A stretch of DNA of 64,000 nt from Kiloniellales bacterium (lineage in GTDB: Bacteria; Pseudomonadota; Alphaproteobacteria; Kiloniellales; JAKSDN01), in the NCBI GenBank assembly GCA_028280455.1, contig JANQLT010000163.1, positions 32,143 to 96,142 of the forward strand, in the 5' to 3' direction. Positions within the stretch are counted from its first letter, which is position 1, and the number at the start of each line of letters is the position of its first letter. Shown piece by piece: positions 38,024-47,146 of this stretch. The notes below the pieces were generated by a model. That model saw only the letters and a program-made list of their open reading frames with translations, had not been told where the DNA came from and did no database searches. Both the position numbers and the translations under genes were made by a program.

Positions 38024-39294
38024 GGTCCGTCCTGCAGTATATCGCGCGGATCGGCGATCCTCCCCGCTACGGCCGAAGCGGCTACCGTGAAAGGCGAGGC
38101 CAGGTAGACCTTGGCTTCGGGCGTACCCATGCGACCTTGGAAGTTCCGGGCCGTCGACGAGATGCAAACGGTATCGGCGTCCAGGCGGTGCTCGCCGTAG
38201 CCCGCGCAGAGCCCGCACGCGGAAGCGAGGAGGCTGGCACCCGCCTCAATCAGGATCGACAGGGTGCCTTCCTCTTCTGCGGTCTGGCGATCGCGCAGCG
38301 ATGCCGGTGCAACCAGAAGCCGGACGCCTGAGGCTACCTTCCGGCCCTTTAGAACCCGGGCAGCGTTTCGGAGATCGGTGAGTTTGGCGCCGGTGCAAGC
38401 GCCGATGTAGGCGACGTCAACGTCGACCTTGTCGAAACACCCTGCATCGCGAGCGTTCGCAGGACTATGCGGTGCGGCAACTTGCGGAGCAAGACTGCCT
38501 GCGTAATAGCTGTGCCTCGCGCCATAGCGAGCGTTGGGATCGCTGCGCCACGCCATGATATCGTCGAGATCTGCACCCGTCTCTGCTAGATACCGCCCGG
38601 TCGTCTCGTCCGGCTCGATAAGCCCGGTCATCGCCCCCAGTTCCGCCGTCATGTTGCAGAGGGTCATGCGCTCTTGCATTGGCATTGATTCGATCGCTGG
38701 GCCGGCAAACTGCACCACACCATAGCCGCCGCCATCGAGCCCGAGATCGCCGCAGAGTCGGAGCATCATGTCCTTGGCGACGACACCATTCTGCAGCCGG
38801 CCGTCCCACTCTATGAGGATCGTGCTGGGCACGCGTAGCCAAGTTTCTCCGGTCACCAGAACGCCAGCCATGTCAGTGGCTCCGATGCCGAACATGAAGC
38901 ATCCGAAAGCGCCGCCCGTCGGCGAGTGGCTGTCTCCGCCGACGACGAAGAGACCTGGCCGCAGATGCCCGCGCTCAGGCAGCACGATGTGGCAGATTCC
39001 CTGCTTGTCATAGAATCCCCGAATATCTTGATCGACGACCCAGCGGCGGGTGAGGTCGAGGATAGCCGCCGTATCCGAATCGAAGACGGGAACGAAGTGG
39101 TCGGTAACGACGATCACGCGTGTCGGGTCCCAAACTCGGGCGCCTAGCCGTTCGAGTATCGGTTTTACCCGGCGCGGTCCGCCGGAATCGTGCATTAATG
39201 CCAGATCCACGGAGCAAGTAACAATATCTCCCGGCGCGACGGCGGGCTTGCCGGCGGCTCGCGCGATGATCTTTTCGGCCAAGGTTTGCGCCAT
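38020..39294 (-). CDS. LeuC/homoaconitase-like hydro-lyase large subunit
   Basis: A 424-residue aconitase-superfamily protein. The iron-sulfur cysteines are visible: one in AYIGACTGAKLTDL and two in SACGLCAGYGEH. GGDSHSPTGGAFGCFMFGIG near residue 118 is the conserved substrate block. The length and layout match the short LeuC/homoaconitase type with a separate small subunit. It is first gene of the operon LeuC, LeuD, isochorismatase-like hydrolase, and is divergent from the PrpB-like lyase gene across a 1.3-kb gap. Confidence 0.9.
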   Translation of the reverse strand: MAQTLAEKIIARAAGKPAVAPGDIVTCSVDLALMHDSGGPRRVKPILERLGARVWDPTRVIVVTDHFVPVFDSDTAAILDLTRRWVVDQDIRGFYDKQGICHIVLPERGHLRPGLFVVGGDSHSPTGGAFGCFMFGIGATDMAGVLVTGETWLRVPSTILIEWDGRLQNGVVAKDMMLRLCGDLGLDGGGYGVVQFAGPAIESMPMQERMTLCNMTAELGAMTGLIEPDETTGRYLAETGADLDDIMAWRSDPNARYGARHSYYAGSLAPQVAAPHSPANARDAGCFDKVDVDVAYIGACTGAKLTDLRNAARVLKGRKVASGVRLLVAPASLRDRQTAEEEGTLSILIEAGASLLASACGLCAGYGEHRLDADTVCISSTARNFQGRMGTPEAKVYLASPFTVAASAVAGRIADPRDILQDGP

Positions 39295-39645
39295 GCTTCA
39301 GTCTGCTCCGCATTGCGTTTTCGATTCGGCTTGGCAGCGACGAGTGAATCTCTCCGGCGTCCAGCTGTTTCCGGCCTTGGCGCGGTCCGGCGCGAGGCGC
39401 ATCGCGACTCGGTAACAGCCGACTTTGATCAACCTGACTTTCGTCTCGACGTGCATGACAGTGACCATCTCAAGCAGGCCTTCGGCCAAAGGCCTCAGCA
39501 CCCTCGGCGCGGTCTGCTCCGCGACAATGGTTGCACGCCCCCTGTTCTGCGAGTCCAGACCACGATCGGCCTCGTGCAGGGCGTCATGTTCCCTCCGCTT
39601 CCATTGGACAGGATAGAAACTATAACCAAGGCATTAAAAGTTATA

Positions 39646-39666
39646 AAGATATAATTAATATATCTT
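39646..39666. promoter_or_regulatory. AT-rich 21-bp palindrome
   Basis: AAGATAT and ATATCTT form a perfect 7-bp inverted repeat around AATTAAT. It lies 350 bases upstream of the LeuC-like gene in a sharply AT-rich stretch, and is likely a regulator site or promoter element. Confidence 0.45.
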
Positions 39667-39738
39667 ATTGTGGAATGCTAGGGTGTGGTTGACATGACCG
39701 GCACTGCGTTGACATCGTTTGGTGAGTGCTATAATGTT

Positions 39739-39756
39739 ATAATGATGTTATGATAA
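39739..39756. promoter_or_regulatory. Candidate operator shared with 50764 and 55749
   Basis: ATAATGATGTTAT (39739-39751) is, inverted, a 12 of 13 match to ATAACATCATAAT at 50764. It overlaps TTATGATAA (39748-39756), which recurs inverted in front of the GntR gene. It is possibly the site of that GntR protein. Confidence 0.4.
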
Positions 39757-40577
39757 ATCATGCCGTCATAGAATGCCAGTGATCGGCTCGCCATGTGGCC
39801 CGGAGATGCAACCGACCAACGCCAGGATCGGCCATTGCTGTGGGGATGGTCTATGGCAGAGTGCTTGTAGCAGTGGCGAAGCGGCGGGGAACAAGATTAG
39901 TTCCACCCCTTCCTCGCGCCGGTCGCTCCGACACAGTGCATTTACAGTCCTGCACCGGAGACTCACGGTCGCTGTGTATCGGCCCGGTACCGCGATGCCG
40001 ACAGAGCAGACACTAGGCAAGCTCTGCGAGAACTCCCAGGCCGAAGTAGGGTGGGGAATGGGCCGGCTTGATGCTGCGGGGCCGATCGATCGACATCGGG
40101 TCAAGGGTGCTATCGAGCCCCGCCACATGTCGGTCCGGCTGATGGAAACCCGCAGCGGCCACTTGGTCGAAAGCTCGGCTGGGAGCGGCAACGAAGTCCA
40201 TGTCTGGCTGACGAAGCTGGATGATCTCAGAGTCGCGCCAGAGCCGCGTTCCACCTTGCGCTTGACGGAAGGGGCGATTGTGCTGCGCAGTTCGCGGCTG
40301 CGCTGCAGCAACGGCGATCTCTCACGGCACCTGATCGCCCATGTTCCCGAGGAGGTCAGGCGCGTCTGCAAGAACCGCGGTTTGGCTAGTCAAGTGCGGC
40401 TCAGTTGGTCCGGTCGCTCGAACCGGTCCAGTTGCTCTATCGGCCGCAGCATTTCGGGCCGCCCATGACGAGGCAAGCCACCGACGATGCTTGCGGTTGG
40501 CGGGCCGAGTGCAAGCGTCCGTGATGCGTCCTTAAATCCCCCGAAGTGGCATCTGAACCTAAGGAGCCGTGCCGCCC

Positions 40578-41453
40578 ATGATAGTCAACGCGGGCCTTCG
40601 CCCTCTCCTCGATAGTGACCAAGCGGTGCTGGTGCCGGGGGTGTACGACGGGCTAAGTGCTCTCTTAGTTGAACGCACAGGGTTTGAATGCGCATATATT
40701 TCTGGCGCCAGCATCGCCTATACCCGCTTCGGCCGTCCCGATATCGGGCTGGTGAGCTTCGCCGAGGTGGCCAATGTGCTCAGTGATATCCGCGAGCGGG
40801 TTTCCATCCCTTTGATCGTCGATGGCGACACCGGCTTCGGCAACGCGCTAAACGTGATGCGAACGGTGCGGCAATTCGAGCGACTGGGCGCGGATGCCGT
40901 CCAGATCGAAGATCAGGTGATGCCGAAGCGCTGTGGCCATCTCTCGGACAAGGCCGTTGTGCCAGTGGGCGAGATGGTCGGCAAGATCAAGGCGGCGACC
41001 GACGCCCGGAGCTCCGGTCGCCTGCTGATCATCGCCCGCACCGATGCGCTCGCCATCGAAGGTGTCGATGCGGCCATTGAACGTGCATTCCACTATGTCG
41101 AGGCCGGGGCAGACGTGTTGTTCGTCGAGGCGCCCCACTCGCGCGCGCACTTGGAGGCGATCGCAGGGCAGCTCAAGGCCAATGCGCCCCTGGTCGTCAA
41201 CATGGTCGAAGGCGGACGCACGCCGCTTTGTCCACCGCATACCTTGGACGCTCTTGGTTTCTCGCTGATCCTATTCCCGGGGAGCCTTGTGCGCGCCTTC
41301 GCATATCTGGCCAGCGGTTTTCTCCGCAGCCTTCGCGAACATGGCAGTACCGAGCCTTATCGGGACTATATGGTCGATTTCGCCGAGCTGAACACGATTC
41401 TCGACACCGAGTCTCTGTTGGCTGCTGGACAGCAGTACGAAACCAAGGATTGA
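40578..41453 (+). CDS. Isocitrate lyase/PEP mutase-family lyase (PrpB- or dimethylmalate-lyase-like)
   Basis: A 291-residue (beta/alpha)8 enzyme. The magnesium and substrate motifs are VDGDTGFGNALN (residues 82-91) and AVQIEDQ, and the catalytic loop is K-R-C-G-H with C119. That cysteine marks C-C bond lyases such as methylisocitrate lyase or 2,3-dimethylmalate lyase; PEP mutases lack it. ATG 40578 is taken as start, with AAGGAG 12 bases upstream; GTG 40569 is too close to it. It begins the plus-strand set with HyuB and HyuA, and would release pyruvate- or glyoxylate-type products. Confidence 0.9.
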   Translation: MIVNAGLRPLLDSDQAVLVPGVYDGLSALLVERTGFECAYISGASIAYTRFGRPDIGLVSFAEVANVLSDIRERVSIPLIVDGDTGFGNALNVMRTVRQFERLGADAVQIEDQVMPKRCGHLSDKAVVPVGEMVGKIKAATDARSSGRLLIIARTDALAIEGVDAAIERAFHYVEAGADVLFVEAPHSRAHLEAIAGQLKANAPLVVNMVEGGRTPLCPPHTLDALGFSLILFPGSLVRAFAYLASGFLRSLREHGSTEPYRDYMVDFAELNTILDTESLLAAGQQYETKD

Positions 41454-41457
41454 GCCA

Positions 41458-43155
41458 ATGGCGGAACCGACGATCGATCCCATTACGCTTTCCGTACTGA
41501 AGGGACGACTAGAACAGATCGCGGACGAGATGGACGCGACGCTATTCCGCTCCGCCTTCAATCCGATCATCGCCGAAGCCCACGATGCCTCCCATGGAAT
41601 CTACCATGCCGCAACGGGGGAAACGCTGATCCAAGGTAAATCCGGCCTTCCGATCTTCGTCGGCGCCATGGCATTCGCCGTGAAACTGGTAATCGATCGC
41701 TACGGCGGTGACCTCCACGAGGGCGATGTTTTCATCTTCAACGACCCCTATGAGGGTGGAACGCATCTCAGCGATGTAAAGCTTGTTCGGCCTTTCTATT
41801 ATAAAGGGGAGCTTGTCTGCCACCTAGCGTCGGTAGGGCACTGGCACGACGTTGGCGGCAACGTGGCCGGAAACTACAATCCGGTTGCCAGTGAGTGCTT
41901 TCAAGAAGGCATCCTGATCCCGCCTGTACGGCTGTTCTCGCGCGGTGAGCTGCGTGAGGACATCATCGACATCTTGCGAGCCAACTCACGGCTGCCTGAA
42001 AGCGCTTATGGGGATCTCAATGGTCAGATCAACGCGCTCGAACTCGGCTGCCGCCGGCTCACGGCCCTGATCGACGATTATGGCCTCGAACGGTTGCGAG
42101 CGGCATTCAAGGGCCTGTGGGCAAACGCAGCCAAGCTGATGCGCACGCGTATTGCCGGTTTGCCCGACGGCCTCTATTCGGCCGAGGATTTCATGGACAA
42201 CGACGGGACCACCGATGTACCGCTGCGCATCGCTCTCGACATCCGGATCAAAGGCGAGCGGATGAGCTGGGACTTTTCTCGTTGCGCACCCGCCTGCTCC
42301 GGTCCGATCAACATATCCCGGTCAACCACCATCGCCGGCTGCTACGTCGCCATCAAGCACTTGTTCCCGGGCGTGCCAGCCAATGCCGGGCTTCTCGAGC
42401 CGATCGACTTCGATGTGCCGAAGGGGTCGATCCTTGACGCCCGATGGCCGAGACCGGTTGGGGGCTATACCGAGACGGTGCTGCGAATCATAGATGTTGT
42501 CTTTCAGGCATTTGGCGAGATTGACCAAAGCCTGACGACCGCCTGCGCCTACGGGACCATCAATGCTCTCAGCCTGAGTGGCAAGCGCGAGGACGGCAAG
42601 CCCTGGGTCATGTTCAGTTTCTTCGGCGGCGGTCACGGCGCACATGCCGAGGGGGACGGCCTCAATCACGGCAACGCGCCGATCTCGACGGCCACCATTC
42701 CGCCGCTGGAAGTGTTGGAAAGTCTCTATCCAATACGCTTCACGACATGGGCCCTCCGGCCCGACAGCGGCGGCACTGGATGCCACCGCGGCGGCCTCGG
42801 CGCGATCTACGAGATGGAGATTCTGGCGCCCGATGCCACGCTGTCCCTCTTTGGCGAGCGCGGGCGCTTTCCACCGCCAGGGGTGGCGGGGGGCGCGCCG
42901 GGCGCTCTCAACCGCTTCTATTTTGAGACCGACGAAGGTTTCAAGGAGCCTCCTATGGCATCGAAGATCCTGGGTGTCCGTTTGAAGCGAGGCCAACGGC
43001 TGCGGTTGGAGACCCCCGGCGGCGGCGGCTTCGGCGATGCGTCACTGAGGAATCCCGAGGCGATTCGGCGCGATCGCTACCTCGGCTACAAGACTGATCG
43101 GGAGGTAGGAAGCGAAACGCCGGCAGCGCGGTTATCGCAGTCGCCCGGCGCTTGA
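41458..43155 (+). CDS. hyuB: Hydantoinase/oxoprolinase subunit B
   Basis: A 565-residue protein of the HyuB family, beginning with the typical DPITLSVLKGRLEQIADEMD and continuing with AFNPIIAEAHDASHGIYHA and FIFNDPYEGGTHLSDV. It ends in the glycine-rich ETPGGGGFGD block common to these subunits. With HyuA it forms ATP-dependent enzymes that open cyclic amides (5-oxoproline, N-methylhydantoin); the acetone-carboxylase group is related. It starts four bases after the lyase gene. HyuB precedes HyuA, the reverse of the more common order. Confidence 0.93.
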   Translation: MAEPTIDPITLSVLKGRLEQIADEMDATLFRSAFNPIIAEAHDASHGIYHAATGETLIQGKSGLPIFVGAMAFAVKLVIDRYGGDLHEGDVFIFNDPYEGGTHLSDVKLVRPFYYKGELVCHLASVGHWHDVGGNVAGNYNPVASECFQEGILIPPVRLFSRGELREDIIDILRANSRLPESAYGDLNGQINALELGCRRLTALIDDYGLERLRAAFKGLWANAAKLMRTRIAGLPDGLYSAEDFMDNDGTTDVPLRIALDIRIKGERMSWDFSRCAPACSGPINISRSTTIAGCYVAIKHLFPGVPANAGLLEPIDFDVPKGSILDARWPRPVGGYTETVLRIIDVVFQAFGEIDQSLTTACAYGTINALSLSGKREDGKPWVMFSFFGGGHGAHAEGDGLNHGNAPISTATIPPLEVLESLYPIRFTTWALRPDSGGTGCHRGGLGAIYEMEILAPDATLSLFGERGRFPPPGVAGGAPGALNRFYFETDEGFKEPPMASKILGVRLKRGQRLRLETPGGGGFGDASLRNPEAIRRDRYLGYKTDREVGSETPAARLSQSPGA

Positions 43156-43166
43156 AAACAAGAACG

Positions 43167-45230
43167 ATGAAGAAGGCGCGCGTGCTGGTTGGTGTCGATG
43201 TTGGTGGCACCTTTACCGATTTCTTCTTCTTGGATGAGGAAAGGGGCACCTGCCGCATCGGTAAGATACCGTCGACCCCCGAGAACCAGGCTGTTGGATT
43301 CATCGATGGGCTGATGCGCGAGTTGTCCGACTTTTCGGAAATCGCGGTGATCGTCCATGGGACCACTGTGGGGACCAACGCGCTGCTGGAGCGCAAAGGT
43401 GCGCGCACCGGGCTCATCACGTCCCGGGGCTTCCGCGACGTGCTGGAGATGCGCCGCCGCGATCGCCCGACGACATGGGGACTCCGAGGCGAATATCTGC
43501 CGATCATTCCGCGCGATCTCCGGTTGGAGGTGCCGGAGCGGGTGCTGGCGGACGGGACGGTCCTACAGGTCCTTGACCAAGACGCCGTGGTAAAGGCCGC
43601 AACGGTCTTGCGTGAGGCCAGTTGCGAAGCGCTGGCTATCGCTTTCGTCAACGCCTATGCCAACGAGGCCAACGAGGCGGCGGCCCTCGCAGCCGTAGGC
43701 AGCGTATGGCCGAATGCGCACATCACGATCTCGAGCGAGATCTTGCCAGAAATCCGAGAGTTCGAGCGAACGTCCACGACCGCGCTGAACGCCTATATGC
43801 AGCCCGTGATCGCCCGCTATCTGCGACGTCTGGACGAGGTGCTCGAGGACGGCGGCTTTACCGGGCAGATCCTCATCGTGCAGTCCAATGGTGGCGTGAT
43901 GAGCGCGCAAAGTGCGGCGCGGTTCCCGGTAAAGACAGCGCTTTCCGGTCCCGCCGCCGGTGTCATCGCCTGCGCCTACATTGCGACCGAATCGGGTTAC
44001 CCCAACGTGATCTCCTGCGACATGGGCGGCACCAGCTTCGATGTCTCCCTGATTGCGGGAGGCCGGAACACCCTGGCACCGCAAACCACGATCGACTTCG
44101 GATTGGTGGTGCGCACGCCGATGATAGAGATCACGACCATTGGCGCGGGCGGCGGCTCGATTGCCTGGGTCGACGATGGCGGGCTGTTGCAGATCGGGCC
44201 GGAGTCCGCTGGATCAAGTCCAGGACCGGTGTGCTATGGCCAAGGAAACGAGCGACCGACGGTGACGGACGCCAACGTCGTGCTTGGCCGGATCAATGCC
44301 GACCAGCCGATCGGCGAAAAGCTCACCACGCTCGATGTCGAGGCGGCTCGAAAAGCCATTCAAGCCGAGGTGGCCGAGCCGCTCGGCCTCGACACGATGA
44401 CTGCGGCCGAAGCCATCATACGGGTGGCGAATGCGCGTATGGCTGGCGCGATACGACTGGTGTCGATAGAGCGCGGGCACGATCCAAAGAACTTTGTGGC
44501 GATGCCCTTCGGCGGCGGCGGCGCGCTACATGCAGGCGCGCTGATCAAGGAGGTAGGGCTGGCGCGGGCCCTGATTCCACGCTTCCCCGGGGTGACCAGC
44601 GCCCTCGGCTGCGTCATTGCCGACGTCCGCCACGACACGGTGCGGACCGTGAACAGCCTTCTTTCGGATTTGGACGAGATCGAACTGGTCCGCTGGATCG
44701 AGGAGATAGCGACCGCAGGCCTTGCGCTTCTCGATCAGACTGCAACCGACTTCGAGAAGACCGAGGTTCTGGTTGCACTGGACATGAACTACGTCGGCCA
44801 GATCCATACGCTGAGCGTTCCCCTAGGTGACTTCCGAGATCGCCTCGGCAGCCCGCTTGGTAGACCCGAGATCGCTGCGGCCTTCGGCCAGCGCTATCAG
44901 GAACAGTTCGCTCGGCTTCTTGAAGACAACCCCATTCGGGTGGTCAACTTGCGCGCCGCGGTGATCGGCAAGCGGCCGAAGTTCCCGCTGAGTCTGCTCG
45001 CTCCGCCGGAGGGCCTGACGCGCGATGCCGCAGCGCAGGGCACGCGGCGAATCTACGATGGCGGACAATGGCACGAGACCGAGGTCTACGCGCGGTTGAG
45101 GCTCCCAGTAGGCGAGCGCTTCGAAGGGCCTGTGGTCATGGAACAGCCGGATACGACAATTTACGTCGATCCGGGCCTAGCGGCCACGACCGACCGTTTC
45201 GGCAATCTCCTGATCGGGCGGGACGTCTGA
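43167..45230 (+). CDS. hyuA: Hydantoinase/oxoprolinase subunit A
   Basis: A 687-residue ATP-binding subunit. The N-terminal phosphate loop is VGVDVGGTFTDFFF, followed by VHGTTVGTNALLERKGARTG; the second ATPase half contains SCDMGGTSFDVSLI and TIGAGGGSIAWVD. ATG 43167 is preferred over TTG 43152, which overlaps the HyuB stop. A two-gene HyuBA enzyme would hydrolyse a lactam or cyclic imide at the cost of ATP, probably an early step for the compound imported by the downstream transporter (inference). Confidence 0.93.
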   Translation: MKKARVLVGVDVGGTFTDFFFLDEERGTCRIGKIPSTPENQAVGFIDGLMRELSDFSEIAVIVHGTTVGTNALLERKGARTGLITSRGFRDVLEMRRRDRPTTWGLRGEYLPIIPRDLRLEVPERVLADGTVLQVLDQDAVVKAATVLREASCEALAIAFVNAYANEANEAAALAAVGSVWPNAHITISSEILPEIREFERTSTTALNAYMQPVIARYLRRLDEVLEDGGFTGQILIVQSNGGVMSAQSAARFPVKTALSGPAAGVIACAYIATESGYPNVISCDMGGTSFDVSLIAGGRNTLAPQTTIDFGLVVRTPMIEITTIGAGGGSIAWVDDGGLLQIGPESAGSSPGPVCYGQGNERPTVTDANVVLGRINADQPIGEKLTTLDVEAARKAIQAEVAEPLGLDTMTAAEAIIRVANARMAGAIRLVSIERGHDPKNFVAMPFGGGGALHAGALIKEVGLARALIPRFPGVTSALGCVIADVRHDTVRTVNSLLSDLDEIELVRWIEEIATAGLALLDQTATDFEKTEVLVALDMNYVGQIHTLSVPLGDFRDRLGSPLGRPEIAAAFGQRYQEQFARLLEDNPIRVVNLRAAVIGKRPKFPLSLLAPPEGLTRDAAAQGTRRIYDGGQWHETEVYARLRLPVGERFEGPVVMEQPDTTIYVDPGLAATTDRFGNLLIGRDV

Positions 45231-45274
45231 CCTTCCGGCGCGGCACCATGTCGCTGTATTTCTCGGTATCGTGC

Positions 45275-46699
45275 TCATCCCTCGCTGGCGCCCGCTCTTG
45301 CACCGACAGGCCTAAGGGTTGCAGCGGATTGTCCAGCGATCCGTCCGAGCCCTATCGCCGTCAACAGGCCATTGCCGGATAGATAACCTCCCACCGTCGC
45401 ACCTGAGACTCCCCGCGCGGCCCCACCGGCAGCGAAGAGGTTTGGGAGCGGCCCGCCCGCCCTTCGCAGAACGCGCGCTTCCTCGTCGATCGCAAGTCCG
45501 CCTTGGGTGTGGAAGAGGGCGCCAGTTACCCGCACGGCGTAATAGGGCGGCACGAGATCGGTTTCAACGGTGAAGGTGCGGCCGAAGTTGTCGGTTTTTC
45601 CCGCGAGCGAAAGCTCGCGGGCTTCGGCAATGGTTCGTGCCAAGGTTTCCGCGGGTAGCTGGGTCTGCCGTATCAGGCTTTCCGCATCGTCGGCGCGTCT
45701 GATTGCGCCGAGCGCGATTGCCTGCCGATAGTCGTCAAATTGCTTGCCGAGTTCATGGAGTCGGGAATCGTAAATATTCCAGACCGTCCCTTCCGGTTGT
45801 GCCAGCACACGTTCCGCTTGCTCGGAATAGCCATCGTGTTCGTTGGAGAAACGTTCGCCCCGCAGGTTGACCTGGAAGGCACCTTCCATCATGAGCGCCC
45901 AGGTAACAAGGATACCCTGAGGGTGTGCCACCGAGCCGTGCCCTTGATAGGCGCTCAGGTCGTCCAGTTGTGCGCCGAGTCGCTGACCCCAGAGAATAGC
46001 GTCCCCGGTATTACCTGGATGGCCGAAGTAGAGTGCATCAGCCATTTGTGGGATGTGCCGCCGGACCAGATCCTGGTTGCCGCCATAACCGTTACAGGCG
46101 AGTACCAAAGCGTCGCAGCCAATGTTGTCCCGGCTTCCGTCGGGACGCCGTATGGTCAGGCCAGTCACCCGCCCGTTGGAATCGGCGAAAAGCGCCACGA
46201 CATGGGCTTCGGTAATCAGATCGATCTCTCTCTCCGTAACTGCCGTCGCCAGGCGATCGATCAGTTCGCGCCCGTTGCGCGATGGCAGGGCGTGCATTCG
46301 CATGCGGCTGTGCCCCGGGTAGAGAAATCCGGTAACCAGCTCAAAGGGTAGACCGTGATTATCCGCCAACCATTCGAGGGTTGGCCCGATCTCTTCGGCA
46401 GCCCGCCGGGTAACTGCCGGATCGGAGCCGTTGTCGTTCTTGTGCATGATGTCGGCGACGAAGCACGCGGGGTCGTCTTCGACGCCGAATTCACGCTGGA
46501 AGCGTGTTCCCGGTGCCGGAATAAGACCCGACGATAGCGCCGTACTGCCGCTCGGAACGGCGTCACGTTCCAGGATCAAGGGCTGAACGCCGGCATCCTG
46601 GGCCGCGAGAGCCGCGACCAGCCCGCAGGCGCCGCCTCCTACGATCGCGACGGGCACGCTTACTTCGGACCGAAGCTCCTTGGCCGGGCGCACAGCCAT
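45275..46699 (-). CDS. FAD-dependent oxidoreductase (fumarate reductase flavoprotein-like)
   Basis: A 474-residue flavoprotein. The Rossmann motif is VAIVGGGACGLVAALAAQ near residue 20 with ILERD binding the FAD ribose. The capping domain has SGLIPAPGTRFQ, and the C-terminus has NLFAAGGAARGVSGATVGGYLSGNG. Relatives include fumarate reductase-type and 3-ketosteroid delta-1-dehydrogenase-type enzymes, which add or remove hydrogen beside a carbonyl. ATG 46699 is taken over TTG 46723. It is the last gene of a minus-strand set with the amidohydrolase and MmgE/PrpD genes. Confidence 0.9.
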   Translation of the reverse strand: MAVRPAKELRSEVSVPVAIVGGGACGLVAALAAQDAGVQPLILERDAVPSGSTALSSGLIPAPGTRFQREFGVEDDPACFVADIMHKNDNGSDPAVTRRAAEEIGPTLEWLADNHGLPFELVTGFLYPGHSRMRMHALPSRNGRELIDRLATAVTEREIDLITEAHVVALFADSNGRVTGLTIRRPDGSRDNIGCDALVLACNGYGGNQDLVRRHIPQMADALYFGHPGNTGDAILWGQRLGAQLDDLSAYQGHGSVAHPQGILVTWALMMEGAFQVNLRGERFSNEHDGYSEQAERVLAQPEGTVWNIYDSRLHELGKQFDDYRQAIALGAIRRADDAESLIRQTQLPAETLARTIAEARELSLAGKTDNFGRTFTVETDLVPPYYAVRVTGALFHTQGGLAIDEEARVLRRAGGPLPNLFAAGGAARGVSGATVGGYLSGNGLLTAIGLGRIAGQSAATLRPVGARAGASEG

Positions 46700-46760
46700 G
46701 GCTAGTTCCCCATTTCCGTTCAAGTTGCGACGCAGGCAGCCCTATTGGCGTGGGATGAAG

Positions 46761-47099
46761 TCAGCCCTGGCGCATGCCGGCGGCACTGTGGACGAAATTC
46801 CGGAGGATGAGGCCGGCTTTATCGCGCTCTAGAACCTTCCGCGCCGCGCTGACAACAATTCCAGGGGGCGGCTGGACATCTAGCTTGGTGGTGCCGGTCT
46901 CGCCACCGATGGAGGTCTCGTCGGCAGCGTTGGCTTTCTCGACCGCCAAATGGGCGCCTTCGAGCATGGCGATGTCAGACTTTCCGGCCAGAGCCGTCAA
47001 GGGTCCCACTGCATCGACTGTCAAATCCTTGGCCTGCGCCGAAGCGGTGATCACGGCCGAAACCGGCAAATCGCCGCTCGGGCGTAGCATCCTCTTCAT
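46761..47099 (-). pseudogene. Remnant of a branched-chain amino-acid-type (LivK) binding protein
   Basis: A 112-codon reading with VDAVGPLTALAGKS, then EGAHLAVEKANA and VVSAARKVLERDKAGLIL, which are recognisable N-terminal blocks of Leu/Ile/Val-type substrate-binding proteins. These normally run to about 380-400 residues. The spacing between blocks is distorted and the C-terminal two thirds are gone, so this is a decayed gene inside the flavoprotein/amidohydrolase set. Confidence 0.6.
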
Positions 47100-47146
47100 T
47101 GAATGCCTAACCTCCGGGTTGAGTGTCTTCGATCGTTCTCTTGACC

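Larger units (their letters stand above)
39295..40577. promoter_or_regulatory. 1.3-kb divergent intergenic region, gene-poor
   Basis: No convincing protein was found on either strand. An open frame at 39773-40468 has no recognised motif, and its antisense is equally open. The section 39600-39770 is very AT-rich and holds dyads described separately, so it probably contains the promoters for the LeuCD operon and perhaps the lyase operon. The rest (39295-39600 and 39770-40560) may be remains of a lost gene. Confidence 0.4.

Noticed and set aside
39773..40468. A 231-codon open frame in the large divergent gap
   Set aside because: No recognisable domain and no ribosome site; the opposite strand is just as open. 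It is described only as gene-poor sequence.
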